Source: JBBDYQ01 sp035553855 (GTDB taxonomy: Bacteria; Actinomycetota; Thermoleophilia; Solirubrobacterales; Thermoleophilaceae). From it: a stretch of 21,520 nucleotides of DNA. How positions within the stretch are numbered: the stretch's first letter is position 1; the number at the start of each line of letters is the position of its first letter. The stretch is taken from contig DATMJO010000121.1 in the NCBI GenBank assembly GCA_035553855.1, forward strand, positions 1 to 21,520, written 5' to 3'. Shown piece by piece: positions 1-7,829 of this stretch. Made by a program: the position numbers and the translations under genes. Under the pieces are notes generated by a model that was not told the DNA's origin, did not search any database, and worked only from the letters and a program-made list of their open reading frames with translations.

Positions 1-161
1 CCCGACAGACAGCCGCCGCCTGGCGGACGGACTCGATGGCACTGCGGGCCTCGTTGACGTAGCGGTGCACGCATCGCCCTCTGGAACAAGAAGCCCGCCC
101 GCCGCGTCGGGTGGGCGACCGCATTATGCCGCGGCACGCGCTCCCTCGCGAACTCCCAGCC

Positions 162-406
162 GCGACAGGATCGCCTCCGCCGCCCGCGGCGTCGCCCTGG
201 GCTCGCCGGAGCGCCCGCTGGCCGCCTTCGGCGAGATCGGCCTCACCGGGGAGTTGCGCTACGTGGCCCACCCCGACCGGAGGATCGCCGAGGCGAAGAA
301 GTTCGGCCTCGCGCCCGTCGTGTCACCGGACGGCGAGGCGCGCACGCTGCGGGCGGCCGTGGGGGTGGCGCTCGGCCGCCCCCAGCAAGGTTCACGAGCC
401 GCCTGA
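162..406 (+). pseudogene. radA: 5'-truncated radA remnant (C-terminal Lon-like domain)
   Basis: The reading frame ending at the TGA at 404-406 contains the C-terminal signature of RadA/Sms, the DNA-repair and branch-migration ATPase: FGEIGLTGELR, then DRRIAEAKKFGL and VVSPDGEARTLRAAV. These correspond to the FGEVGL(T/A)GE(I/V)RP and RL-EA-k-GF blocks of the Lon-protease-like domain. Similarity starts at about IASAARG (near 162). Upstream, no frame holds the expected VDEPGADLA-type sequence, the Walker A motif or the zinc finger. Only about 80 of some 450 residues remain, so the gene is broken or its 5' part was replaced. radA normally lies directly upstream of disA, which fits the position. 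The frame is open to the window edge, but the residues before 162 are low-complexity Arg/Pro/Ala and do not look like RadA. An assembly junction near 160 is an alternative explanation. Confidence 0.72.
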
Positions 407-506
407 GGTCTCAAGCGCGCTCGGCCCACAAATGCTCTCTGAATGACCGCGCTCAGGCTCGCATCGGGGAAGCACCCTGACATACGACCGAGTACGGGCC
501 GGTCCC

Positions 507-536
507 CGGGTCCGCTCGAAGGCACGGGCGGACCCG
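507..536 (-). terminator. GC-rich hairpin downstream of the NlpC/P60 gene
   Basis: An inverted repeat (CGGGTCCGC at 507-515, GCGGACCCG at 528-536) forms a 9-bp stem around a 12-nt loop. It begins 26 nt beyond the stop codon of the minus-strand hydrolase gene. There is no U tract, so it could be a GC-type actinobacterial terminator or a 3'-end stabiliser. Nothing else is seen between 407 and 561. Confidence 0.4.
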
Positions 537-561
537 CCCCCGAGGGTGGCGTAGCGTTCGG

Positions 562-1110
562 CTAGAGCCCCGCCCAGTGGCGGGCGTGGAAGCCGCGGCT
601 CGAGCGTTTCTCGGGGCGCCAGCGGGGGCCCTTGCCGCCCGAGCCCGAGGTGTCGAGCCGCAGGCCGGCGATCACGACGTAGGCGTGGCCCGGGTTCGTG
701 TAGACGGTGATCCACCTGCCGCGACCGCTCCTGCCCCAGCTCATGAACGAGGAGGAGTCGAGCGGCGAGCGCAAGAGGCGCGCGCCGCGCAGCGCGAAGC
801 TGATCGTGCCGGAGCAGTCGTAGGCGGAGTCGCGAAAGTTGGCCTTGTGACCGCCGCCGTAGCGGTAGGGCTTGCCGACGATCCGGTTCGCGTACGCGAT
901 CGCCCGCTTCACACGGCGGGGCGCATCGGCAGGGGCGACCGCCCTGAGGCCGTCGCGGGACAGGACGGCCTTCCCGCGAGGAGCCTGCTCCGCCTGGGGC
1001 GGGGGCTCCGGCTCGTAGGTCGCGCCGCCTGTCTGTGCTGAGGCCGCCGGCGGCATGGCGAGCAATCCGATTGTGAGGCACGCGAGCGCGCACCGTTCGA
1101 TCCGTGGCAA
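562..1110 (-). CDS. Secreted NlpC/P60-type peptidoglycan hydrolase
   Basis: A 182-residue protein with a signal peptide (hydrophobic residues about 7-25, cleavage probably after ASA at 25), a short Pro/Glu linker, and a compact C-terminal NlpC/P60 fold at about 66-182. The catalytic Cys is C99 in YDCSG and the His is H142 in PGHAYVVIAGLRLDTSG. A third polar residue probably lies in the FHARHW motif near 175-178. Such enzymes cleave peptide stems of peptidoglycan outside the membrane. The start is TTG at 1110, supported by the ribosome-binding site AAAGAGAGG (1125-1117) six nt upstream and by the signal peptide beginning right after it. The gene diverges from disA and its mRNA leader holds a c-di-AMP riboswitch (1131-1270), so expression should follow second-messenger levels. 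The exact bond cleaved cannot be told from sequence. Confidence 0.9.
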   Translation of the reverse strand: MPRIERCALACLTIGLLAMPPAASAQTGGATYEPEPPPQAEQAPRGKAVLSRDGLRAVAPADAPRRVKRAIAYANRIVGKPYRYGGGHKANFRDSAYDCSGTISFALRGARLLRSPLDSSSFMSWGRSGRGRWITVYTNPGHAYVVIAGLRLDTSGSGGKGPRWRPEKRSSRGFHARHWAGL

Positions 1111-1130
1111 CGAAGGCCTCTCTTTCCAGG

Positions 1131-1270
1131 CGCTTCCGGGGTTAGCTGACGGGCTCGCGCAGAAAGAGCAGCGCTACACCGGTTGGCTCTGGGGGCCTTC
1201 CGGCGATTCGCCCCAACAACTTGGGTCCCCCGGCCGCCGTCGGCTCTGGAGCCTCGGGCGGTTCAGCAAA
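1131..1270 (-). ncRNA. Cyclic-di-AMP riboswitch (ydaO/yuaA family)
   Basis: Read on the minus strand, this leader shows the ydaO core elements in order. GCTGAACCGCC (1267-1257) is the 5' P1 strand and junction. A CCGCC/GGCGG stem is capped by a GGCTC/GAGCC hairpin. GGGGGACCCAAG is followed by TTGGGGCGAATC. The hallmark CCCGTCAGCTAACCCCGGAAGC ends at 1132 (split here as CCCGTCAGCTAACC and CCGGAAGC). This matches, from memory, the Thermoanaerobacter ydaO aptamer (GCCGAAUCCG, GGAGGAACCG, UUGGGGUUAAUC, CCCGACAGCUAACUCCGGAGGC), with P1 changed from GCC/GGC to GCU/AGC, a covarying pair. The aptamer ends 5 nt before the ribosome-binding site of the NlpC/P60 gene, so control could be translational. 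Family members are usually OFF switches and often precede cell-wall hydrolase genes in Actinomycetota. Confidence 0.93.
1162..1168 (-). promoter_or_regulatory. Possible anti-Shine-Dalgarno in the riboswitch
   Basis: CTCTTTC (minus strand, 1168-1162) lies in a loop closed by GCGC/GCGC within the aptamer's 3' half. It is perfectly complementary over 7 nt to GAAAGAG (1126-1120), which is part of the ribosome-binding site of the downstream hydrolase gene. This loop-to-SD pairing is a candidate expression platform. It is inferred from complementarity only. Confidence 0.35.
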
Positions 1271-1308
1271 GGACAACTTATTCGGGTTAATAACGTAGCC
1301 GACGGCGG
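1234..1308. repeat. 12-bp perfect inverted repeat spanning riboswitch 5' end and promoter
   Basis: CCGCCGTCGGCT at 1234-1245 and AGCCGACGGCGG at 1297-1308 are perfect reverse complements separated by 51 bp. One arm includes the GGCGG strand of a riboswitch stem. The other overlaps the probable -10 region of the minus-strand transcript (TACGTT, 1297-1292). If transcription began upstream of 1308, the outer arm would compete with aptamer folding. Confidence 0.6.
1292..1297 (-). promoter_or_regulatory. Possible -10 box for the riboswitch-NlpC/P60 transcript
   Basis: TACGTT on the minus strand fits TAnnnT and would start RNA near 1285, about 15 nt before the first aptamer nucleotides. It lies in the only AT-rich stretch of the divergent region (about 1272-1297). 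No convincing -35 box is visible. Confidence 0.35.
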
Positions 1309-1391
1309 AAAGTTTCGTCCACCGGCCGAACGCGGACGACGGAAAACCGCATGATATGGCCGAAAACGGCTGCAAATCGCCGAAGCCTCGA

Positions 1392-1397
1392 TACAAT
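1392..1397 (+). promoter_or_regulatory. disA -10 box (leaderless arrangement)
   Basis: TACAAT (5 of 6 to TATAAT) ends 6 nt before the ATG at 1404, so the transcript would begin at or next to the start codon. A weak -35 candidate (CTGCAA, 1370-1375) lies upstream. No Shine-Dalgarno precedes the ATG, which fits a leaderless mRNA. Confidence 0.5.
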
Positions 1398-1403
1398 CCC
1401 CTA

Positions 1404-2513
1404 ATGCCGCCTGCTGGAGACGAGGGGAACGAGCTCGAAACCCGGCAGGAGCCTCGCCTCGTCCGGGCACTCGAGACGATCGCCCCGGGCACCGCGGTAC
1501 GCGAAGGGCTCGACGCGATCGTCCAGGCCCACACGGGCGGTCTCGTGGTCATCGGCGAGTCCGACGAGCTGTCCTTTCTCTACTCCGGGGGCATCAAGCT
1601 GGAGATCGACTACACGCCGGCGCTGCTCTACCAGCTGGCGAAGATGGACGGCGCGATCATCCTCAGCTCGAACTGCACGAAGATCTGCTGGGCGAACGTG
1701 CAGCTCATGCCGGACCCCACGATCCTCTCGGTGGAGACCGGCACCCGCCACCGCACGGCCGAGCGCGTCTCGAAGCAGACCGGCGCCGTCGTGATCGCCG
1801 TCTCCGGCAGCCGCGAGGTCGTCTCGCTGTACCTCGATGGCGCCAAGTACATCCTCGAGGACATACCGGCGATCCTCGCGAAGGCCAACCAGGCCCTTGC
1901 CACGCTCGACAAGTACCGCAGCCGCCTCGACCAGGTCTCCACCAGGCTGATCGCGCTCGAGTTCGAGGGCGGGGTCACCCTCCACGACGTGCTCACCGTG
2001 CTGCAGCGCGCGGAGCTCGTCACGCGCATGGCTGTCGAGATCGAGCGCTACATCGTCGAGCTGGGCACGGAGGGCCGCCTGATCGAGATGCAGCTCGAGG
2101 AGGTAATGGTGGGCGTTGCCTCGGAGAAGTCGTCGCTCGTGCACGACTACCTGGCCGAGAGCTCCGGCGAGGGCTTCGCGCTCGTGCTCGACGCGCTGGC
2201 GCGGCTGCCCCACCAGGACCTGCTCGATTTCGGGCGCCTGGCCGAGCTTCTGGGCTACGACCGCAAGCTGAATACCCTTGATGCACAGGCTTCACCGAGG
2301 GGCTACCGCATCCTCGGCCGCGTTCCGCGGCTCCCCAAGCTCGTGATCCAGAACATCGTTCGCGAGTTCGGCGGGCTCGACCAGATCCTCTCGGCGTCGG
2401 ACGCCGAGCTGGAGGGAGTCGACGGCGTGGGCGACATGCGGGCCAAGGACATCCGCGAGGGACTCCGCAGGCTGCAGGAGATCAACTTCGTGGACCGCTA
2501 TCTGCAAACCTGA
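1404..2513 (+). CDS. disA: DNA-integrity scanning protein, diadenylate cyclase DisA
   Basis: DisA condenses two ATP into cyclic di-AMP and scans DNA for branched structures. The 369-residue product aligns throughout with Bacillus DisA (about 360 aa). The DAC domain occupies about 20-150 with the catalytic D82-G83-A84 and R115-H116-R117 motifs, followed by LMPDPTILSVETGTRHRTAER. A helical linker covers about 150-285, and a C-terminal helix-hairpin-helix DNA-binding domain (LEGVDGVGDMRAKDIREGL) lies at about 320-355. An in-frame ATG at 1356 would add 16 residues. The ATG at 1404 is preferred because homology starts shortly after it and a -10 box sits 6 nt upstream. disA heads the run carD-ispD-PHP-ispF and is divergent from a hydrolase gene carrying a c-di-AMP riboswitch, so both the source and a probable sensor of the signal share this locus. 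Confidence 0.97.
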   Translation: MPPAGDEGNELETRQEPRLVRALETIAPGTAVREGLDAIVQAHTGGLVVIGESDELSFLYSGGIKLEIDYTPALLYQLAKMDGAIILSSNCTKICWANVQLMPDPTILSVETGTRHRTAERVSKQTGAVVIAVSGSREVVSLYLDGAKYILEDIPAILAKANQALATLDKYRSRLDQVSTRLIALEFEGGVTLHDVLTVLQRAELVTRMAVEIERYIVELGTEGRLIEMQLEEVMVGVASEKSSLVHDYLAESSGEGFALVLDALARLPHQDLLDFGRLAELLGYDRKLNTLDAQASPRGYRILGRVPRLPKLVIQNIVREFGGLDQILSASDAELEGVDGVGDMRAKDIREGLRRLQEINFVDRYLQT

Positions 2514-2517
2514 ATCG

Positions 2518-3120
2518 ATGGCAGTGAAGGAGGCCGAAATTACCGACGAAGCGCTGGAGGGAATCGAAGACCTCGAGGCGACCCGTGAGGTGCCGTTCGT
2601 GGAGTACGAGATCGGCGACCAGGTGGTGTACCCGCATCACGGGGCAGGCAAGGTCATCAAGAAGGAGTTGAAGGAGGTCCTGGGTGAGCGCCGCGAGTAC
2701 CTCACCATCCAGATCCTCCACAACGACATGACGGTGATGGTCCCGACCGAGAACGCCGGCAAGGCCGGGCTGCGCCGCGTCATCCAGGACGAGGAGGTCG
2801 AGAAGGTCCTCGGCGTCCTGCGCGACGACGTGAGCCAGATGCCGAAGAACTGGAACCGGCGGTTCAAGCACAACCGGGACAAGATCAAGACAGGCGACGT
2901 GTTCGAGCTCGCCGAGGTCGTGCGCAACCTCGCCATCCGCGAGCAGGAGAAGGGCCTGTCGACCGGCGAGAAGCAGATGTACACGCGGGCGAAGAAGATC
3001 CTCGCCTCCGAGCTGATGTACGCGCTCGAGATGGAGGAGGACGAGGCCGAGGAGCATCTCGAGAGCCTCATCGAGGACGCCCACGCGGAGCGCAACGGAG
3101 CGGCTGCGGCCGCGAAGTAG
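2518..3120 (+). CDS. carD: CarD-family RNA polymerase-binding transcription factor
   Basis: CarD binds the RNA polymerase beta subunit and stabilises open complexes, especially at rRNA promoters. The product has 200 residues. An acidic 25-residue N-terminal extension precedes the RNAP-interaction domain (IGDQVVYPHHGAGKVIKKEL, about 32-90). A helical DNA-binding domain follows with the wedge Trp at W112 (PKNWNRRFKHN) and the conserved LSTGEKQMYTRAKKIL stretch, then an acidic, Ala-rich tail. Mycobacterial CarD (about 162 aa) lacks the N-terminal extension. The ATG lies 4 nt after the disA stop and has no strong Shine-Dalgarno, so translational coupling to disA is likely. carD next to ispD-ispF is also seen in Mycobacterium. 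Confidence 0.95.
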   Translation: MAVKEAEITDEALEGIEDLEATREVPFVEYEIGDQVVYPHHGAGKVIKKELKEVLGERREYLTIQILHNDMTVMVPTENAGKAGLRRVIQDEEVEKVLGVLRDDVSQMPKNWNRRFKHNRDKIKTGDVFELAEVVRNLAIREQEKGLSTGEKQMYTRAKKILASELMYALEMEEDEAEEHLESLIEDAHAERNGAAAAAK

Positions 3121-3135
3121 CGACCGGGTAGGACC

Positions 3136-3771
3136 TTGGCCGTCGTCGGGATCGTTCCCGCGGCAGGCAGCGGCGAACGCCTTGGGGCCGACGGCCCCAA
3201 GGCGTTCGCCGTCTGCGCCGGCCGCCCGCTCGTGGACTGGAGCCTCGACGTGCTCGCGGAGGTGTGCGAGCGGGTCGTGCTCGCCGTGCCGCCGGGCTAC
3301 GAGCAGCCGCCTGACCGCGTCACCGGCGGAGCGTCGCGCTCCGAGTCGGTCCGCCTGGCTCTCGCCGCCGCGCCCGAGGCGACCGTCGTCGTGGTCCACG
3401 ACGCCGCGAGGCCGCTCATCACGCGCGATCTCGTCGAGCGCTGCATCGCCGGGCTCGCGGGCGAGTACGACGCCGCGATCGCCGCAGCGCCTGTGAGCGA
3501 CACGATCAAGGAGGCCGGGGCCGGAGGCCGCGTCAGGCGCACGCTCGAGCGCTCGGCGCTCTGGGCGGTCCAGACGCCGCAGGTTTTCCGCGCCGACGTG
3601 CTGCGCGCGGCACTCGGCGCCGGGCCGGAGGCGCTCGCGCGGGCGACCGACGACGCCATGCTGGTTGAGGCCGCCGGGGGGGCGGTCCGCATCGTGGAGG
3701 CGCCGCCCGACAACATGAAGGTCACGCGGCCGCTCGACCTGCGGATCGCGGCGGAACTGCTCTCGTGCTGA
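3136..3771 (+). CDS. ispD: 2-C-methyl-D-erythritol 4-phosphate cytidylyltransferase
   Basis: IspD transfers CMP from CTP to MEP in the non-mevalonate isoprenoid pathway. The 211-residue protein carries the CTP-binding N-terminus VPAAGSGERLGADGPKAF (K22), then HDAARPL, AAAPVSDTIK, WAVQTPQVF, and the C-terminal block PDNMKVTRPLDL. It is slightly shorter than the usual 225-235 residues. The start is TTG at 3136, 15 nt after carD, behind a GGTAGGA-like ribosome-binding site with tight spacing. Its 3' end overlaps the next gene by 7 nt. ispF lies one gene further on, so two MEP-pathway steps are probably co-expressed. Confidence 0.95.
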   Translation: MAVVGIVPAAGSGERLGADGPKAFAVCAGRPLVDWSLDVLAEVCERVVLAVPPGYEQPPDRVTGGASRSESVRLALAAAPEATVVVVHDAARPLITRDLVERCIAGLAGEYDAAIAAAPVSDTIKEAGAGGRVRRTLERSALWAVQTPQVFRADVLRAALGAGPEALARATDDAMLVEAAGGAVRIVEAPPDNMKVTRPLDLRIAAELLSC

Positions 3772-4595
3772 CCGACTACCACGTCCACCTCCGCCCCGAC
3801 GACCCCGCTGCCGGCGCGTCCTCCGCGTTCAGCCGAGAGAACGCGGAGCGCTACCTGGCGGTGGCCGAGGAGCGCGGCATCGGCGAGCTCGGGGTGGCAG
3901 AGCACATCTACCGCTTCGAGGACTCGCTGCGGATCTGGGACCACCCGTTCTGGCGCGAATGGGCGAGCGACGACCTCGGCGAGTACTGCCGCTTCGTGCG
4001 CGAGGAGACCACGCTCAGGCTCGGCATAGAGGCCGACTTCGTCCCCGGCCGCGAGGACCACACCCAGAACCTGCTCGAGGAGCACGACTGGGACTACGTG
4101 ATCGGCTCGGTGCACTTCCTGCGCAACGAAGCCGTGGACATCGACGGGGAGTGGGACATCTGGAACCGCCGCGGCGAGCCCGAGGACGTCTGGACGCGCT
4201 ACTTCGAGTGGGTCGGCGAGGCGGCTCGGTCGGGCCTCTTCGACGTGCTCGCGCATCCGGACCTCGTGAAGGTCTGGGGCGGCGAGCGGCCCCAGCCCGA
4301 GGGCGACCTGCGGCGCTTCTACGAGCGGGCGATGGACGGCATCGCCGAGTCCGACGTCGCGATCGAGGTCTCCACGGCGGGGTTGCGAAAGCCGGTCGGG
4401 GAGATCTACCCCGCGCGCGCGTTTCTCGAGATGTGCCTCGAGGCGGGGCGGCCGGTCTCGCTGTCCTCCGACGCGCACGTCCCGGATCAGCTCGGCTACC
4501 GCTACGAGCAGGCGCTCGAGCTCCTTTCGGATCTCGGCGTGGGGGAGGTCGCGGTGTACGAGCGCCGGCAGAGGAGAATGGAGCCGATCGGATGA
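3765..4595 (+). CDS. PHP-domain phosphoesterase (HisK-like histidinol-phosphatase)
   Basis: A 276-residue PHP-superfamily metallohydrolase. Metal-site motifs run in order: YHVHL (H6, H8), AEH (H47), GIEADFVPG, GSVHFL, LAHPDLVK and SSDAHVP. This is the pattern of HisK-type histidinol-phosphatases (histidine biosynthesis, next-to-last step), and the length fits. Other PHP enzymes attack nucleotide or sugar phosphates. No his gene lies nearby, so the substrate is inferred only from family resemblance. The GTG start at 3765 overlaps the ispD stop (7 nt) and the ATGA at 4592-4595 overlaps ispF, so it is embedded in the operon between the two isoprenoid genes. Confidence 0.85.
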   Translation: MLTDYHVHLRPDDPAAGASSAFSRENAERYLAVAEERGIGELGVAEHIYRFEDSLRIWDHPFWREWASDDLGEYCRFVREETTLRLGIEADFVPGREDHTQNLLEEHDWDYVIGSVHFLRNEAVDIDGEWDIWNRRGEPEDVWTRYFEWVGEAARSGLFDVLAHPDLVKVWGGERPQPEGDLRRFYERAMDGIAESDVAIEVSTAGLRKPVGEIYPARAFLEMCLEAGRPVSLSSDAHVPDQLGYRYEQALELLSDLGVGEVAVYERRQRRMEPIG

Positions 4596-5077
4596 GCGAC
4601 CGCGCGGGCATCGGCTACGACTCGCACCGCTTCGAGGCGGGGCGCCGCTTCGTGCTGGGAGGCGTCGAGGTTCCCGAGGCCGAGCGAGGGCTGGCAGGCC
4701 ACTCCGACGCCGATGTCCTGACCCACGCGATCATCGACGCGCTCCTTGGAGCCGCGGGGCTCGGCGACATCGGCCAGCACTTCCCGGACACGGACGAGCG
4801 CTGGCGGGACGCCGACTCGATCGTCCTTTTGGGCGAGGTCTGCCGCTTCCTCGGCGAGCACGAGTGGCGGATCCTGCATCTCGACGCGACCGTGATCTGC
4901 GAGACCCCGAAGCTCGGCCACCTCCGCGACGAGATCCGCCGCTCGCTGGCGGGCGCCATCGGGCTGCAGCCGCTCGAGGTGAACGTCAAGTTCACGACCA
5001 ACGAGGGGATGGGCTTCGTCGGCCGCGGCGAGGGCGTGGCCGCGATGGCCGTCGCCAGCGTGGAGCGCGCCGACTAG
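4592..5077 (+). CDS. ispF: 2-C-methyl-D-erythritol 2,4-cyclodiphosphate synthase
   Basis: IspF cyclises CDP-ME 2-phosphate to MEcPP with release of CMP. The 161-residue product has the usual length and the metal ligands D10 and H12 (GYDSHRF) and H45 (GHSDADVLTHA). The conserved GLGDIGQHFPDTD, ICETPKL and VNVKFTTNEGMGFVGRGEGVAA blocks are present. The ATG overlaps the preceding stop as ATGA. The same frame stays open far upstream, but only this ATG gives the family N-terminus. Confidence 0.96.
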   Translation: MSDRAGIGYDSHRFEAGRRFVLGGVEVPEAERGLAGHSDADVLTHAIIDALLGAAGLGDIGQHFPDTDERWRDADSIVLLGEVCRFLGEHEWRILHLDATVICETPKLGHLRDEIRRSLAGAIGLQPLEVNVKFTTNEGMGFVGRGEGVAAMAVASVERAD

Positions 5078-5704
5078 ATGGCCGCGCCGCAGGGCCCGCC
5101 GGCCAGGATCAGGGTCGTAGGGCAGGCGCTCACGGGCCTCGTGGCCCGCTTCCCGGCCGCGTGGCCGCTCGTCCGCCGGCCGATGCGCCGCTTTTTCGAT
5201 CGCGAGGCCCCGGACTGGGACTCCGTGCAGCGCGCCGGTGTCCGCCTCGCGGCGTTCGAGGCGGGCCTCGAAGCGCTCGGCGAGCCGCCCGCCCGCGTGC
5301 TCGACCTCGGCACGGGCACGGGCAGCGCCGCCGAGGCGATGGCCGCGCGCTGGCCGTCGGCGCGGGTCACGGGCGTGGACATCTCGGAGCAGATGATCGA
5401 GCGCGCCCGGGCGAAGTCGCTGCCCGATCGCGTCTCCTTCCAGGTCGCGGACGCCTCGGCGCTTCCGTTCCCCGCCGCCGAGTTCGACCTGGTCACCCAC
5501 AACAATGTTCCCGTCTTCTTCGGCGAGGTCGCCCGCGTGCTCGCGCCCGGAGGCCACGTGCTCGTGGCGGCGAGCCTCGGCGCCGCGACGCCCTTCCACA
5601 CGCCGTCCTCGGTCCTGCGCCGGGGCTTCGCCCGGCACGGGGTGGACGAAGAAGCCCGGGGCGAGGCGGGCCCCGGCGTGTGGTGGCTCGGCCGCCGCGG
5701 GTGA
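5078..5704 (+). CDS. Class I SAM-dependent methyltransferase, substrate unknown
   Basis: A 208-residue Rossmann-fold methyltransferase of the Methyltransf_11 type. Motif I is VLDLGTGTGSAAEAM (about 73-87), motif II GVDISEQMIERAR, then VADASALPF, and the motif IV/V region FDLVTHNNVPVFFGEVARVLAPGGHVLVA. The ATG follows the ispF stop with no gap, indicating coupling. The protein is short after the Rossmann core, so little substrate-recognition sequence exists to predict a target. Its place between ispF and cysS is not diagnostic. Confidence 0.85.
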   Translation: MAAPQGPPARIRVVGQALTGLVARFPAAWPLVRRPMRRFFDREAPDWDSVQRAGVRLAAFEAGLEALGEPPARVLDLGTGTGSAAEAMAARWPSARVTGVDISEQMIERARAKSLPDRVSFQVADASALPFPAAEFDLVTHNNVPVFFGEVARVLAPGGHVLVAASLGAATPFHTPSSVLRRGFARHGVDEEARGEAGPGVWWLGRRG

Positions 5705-5726
5705 GGGCCCCCGGCCGCTCCGCCGG

Positions 5727-5732
5727 TACCCT
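5727..5732 (+). promoter_or_regulatory. cysS -10 box, leaderless arrangement
   Basis: TACCCT (TAnnnT) ends 6 nt before the GTG start of cysS, the same spacing as at disA. No -35 box or Shine-Dalgarno is evident. It probably supplies an internal promoter in the cluster. Confidence 0.4.
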
Positions 5733-5738
5733 GCCGCC

Positions 5739-7102
<1,364 letters not shown>

Positions 7103-7106
<4 letters not shown>

Positions 7107-7810
7107 GCGAGCGACAGGTCGTCTACGGCCGCAACCCGGTGCGGGAGGCCCTGCGCGGCCGTCGAACCGTCCATCGCGTCTGGGCGGGCGAGGGCGCCTC
7201 ACGCGAGGACTGGCTCCGGGGCGCGACGGTGGAGCGGGCCGACGACGGCCGCCTGACCGAGCTGTGCGGCTCGCCCGATCACCAGGGCGTGTGCGCCGAG
7301 GCCGACCCCTATCCGTACGTGGACCCCGGCTCCCTGCTCGAGGCGCCCGACGCGCTCGTCCTCTGCCTGGACCAGATCCAGGACCCCCACAACCTCGGCG
7401 CCGTCTGCCGCGTGGCCGAGTGCGCGGGCGCGTCCGGGGTCGTGATCGGAGAGCGCCGCTCGGCGGAGATCACCGCGGCGGCGTGCAAGGCGTCGGCGGG
7501 AGCCGTCGAGCACCTGCCCGTCGCGCGCGTCCGCAACGTCGCCGACTGGCTCGCCGAGGCCAAGGAGGCGGGCGCCTGGGTGTACGGCGCCGCGGCGGGC
7601 GGTCGTCACTACGCGGAGGTCGATTACGGCGGAAAGGCCGTGCTGGTGCTGGGCGCGGAGGGCGCCGGCATACGCCCGCGGGTCGCCGCCGCGTGCGACG
7701 ACGCGGTCTCGCTCCCCATCCGGGGGAGGACCGAGTCGCTCAACGTCTCGACCGCCGCCGCGGCCCTCGTGTACGGGATCTTGCAACTTCGGGTTGACAA
7801 AGCTCCATAA
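7103..7810 (+). CDS. rlmB: 23S rRNA (guanosine-2'-O)-methyltransferase, TrmH/SpoU family
   Basis: A SPOUT-class methyltransferase of 235 residues. The N-terminal substrate-binding domain opens with VVYGRNPVREAL. The knotted catalytic domain shows motif 1 LDQIQDPHNLGAVCRVAECAG (about 90-110, split here as LDQIQDPHN and LGAVCRVAECAG), motif 2 LVLGAEGAGI and motif 3 LPIRGRTESLNVSTAAAAL. It probably 2'-O-methylates a guanosine in 23S rRNA like RlmB, though a tRNA target (TrmH) cannot be excluded. The start overlaps the cysS stop. The cysS-rlmB pair is conserved across Gram-positive bacteria. The last codons contain the -35 box of the downstream sigma factor promoter. Confidence 0.93.
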
Positions 7811-7823
7811 CCTCGGGCATACT
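7794..7823 (+). promoter_or_regulatory. Sigma-70-type promoter for the sigH-like gene
   Basis: A perfect -35 TTGACA (7794-7799) lies within the last codons of rlmB. It is followed after 18 nt by CATACT (7818-7823; TACTCG from 7820 is an alternative -10). RNA would start near 7830, giving a leader of about 130 nt before the chosen start of the sigma factor. Confidence 0.65.
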
Positions 7824-7829
7824 CGCGCC

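Noticed and set aside
1..140. Minus-strand reading from about 67 to the edge (HRYVNEARSAIESVRQAAA) that looks helical
   Set aside because: Only some 22 codons are visible, with a poor ribosome-binding site and no family resemblance, so it cannot be called a gene.
124..172. Minus-strand EAILSRLGVREGARA, faintly like a LuxR-type helix-turn-helix end
   Set aside because: It is too short, with no upstream HTH core. It abuts and partly overlaps the start of the RadA-like sequence, and the match is probably chance.
3959..4591. Upstream extension of ispF
   Set aside because: The frame is an Arg-rich shadow of the PHP gene; the IspF N-terminus begins at 4592.
5505..5738. Upstream extension of cysS
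   Set aside because: It is a shadow of the methyltransferase gene; the CysS family N-terminus starts at the GTG at 5739.
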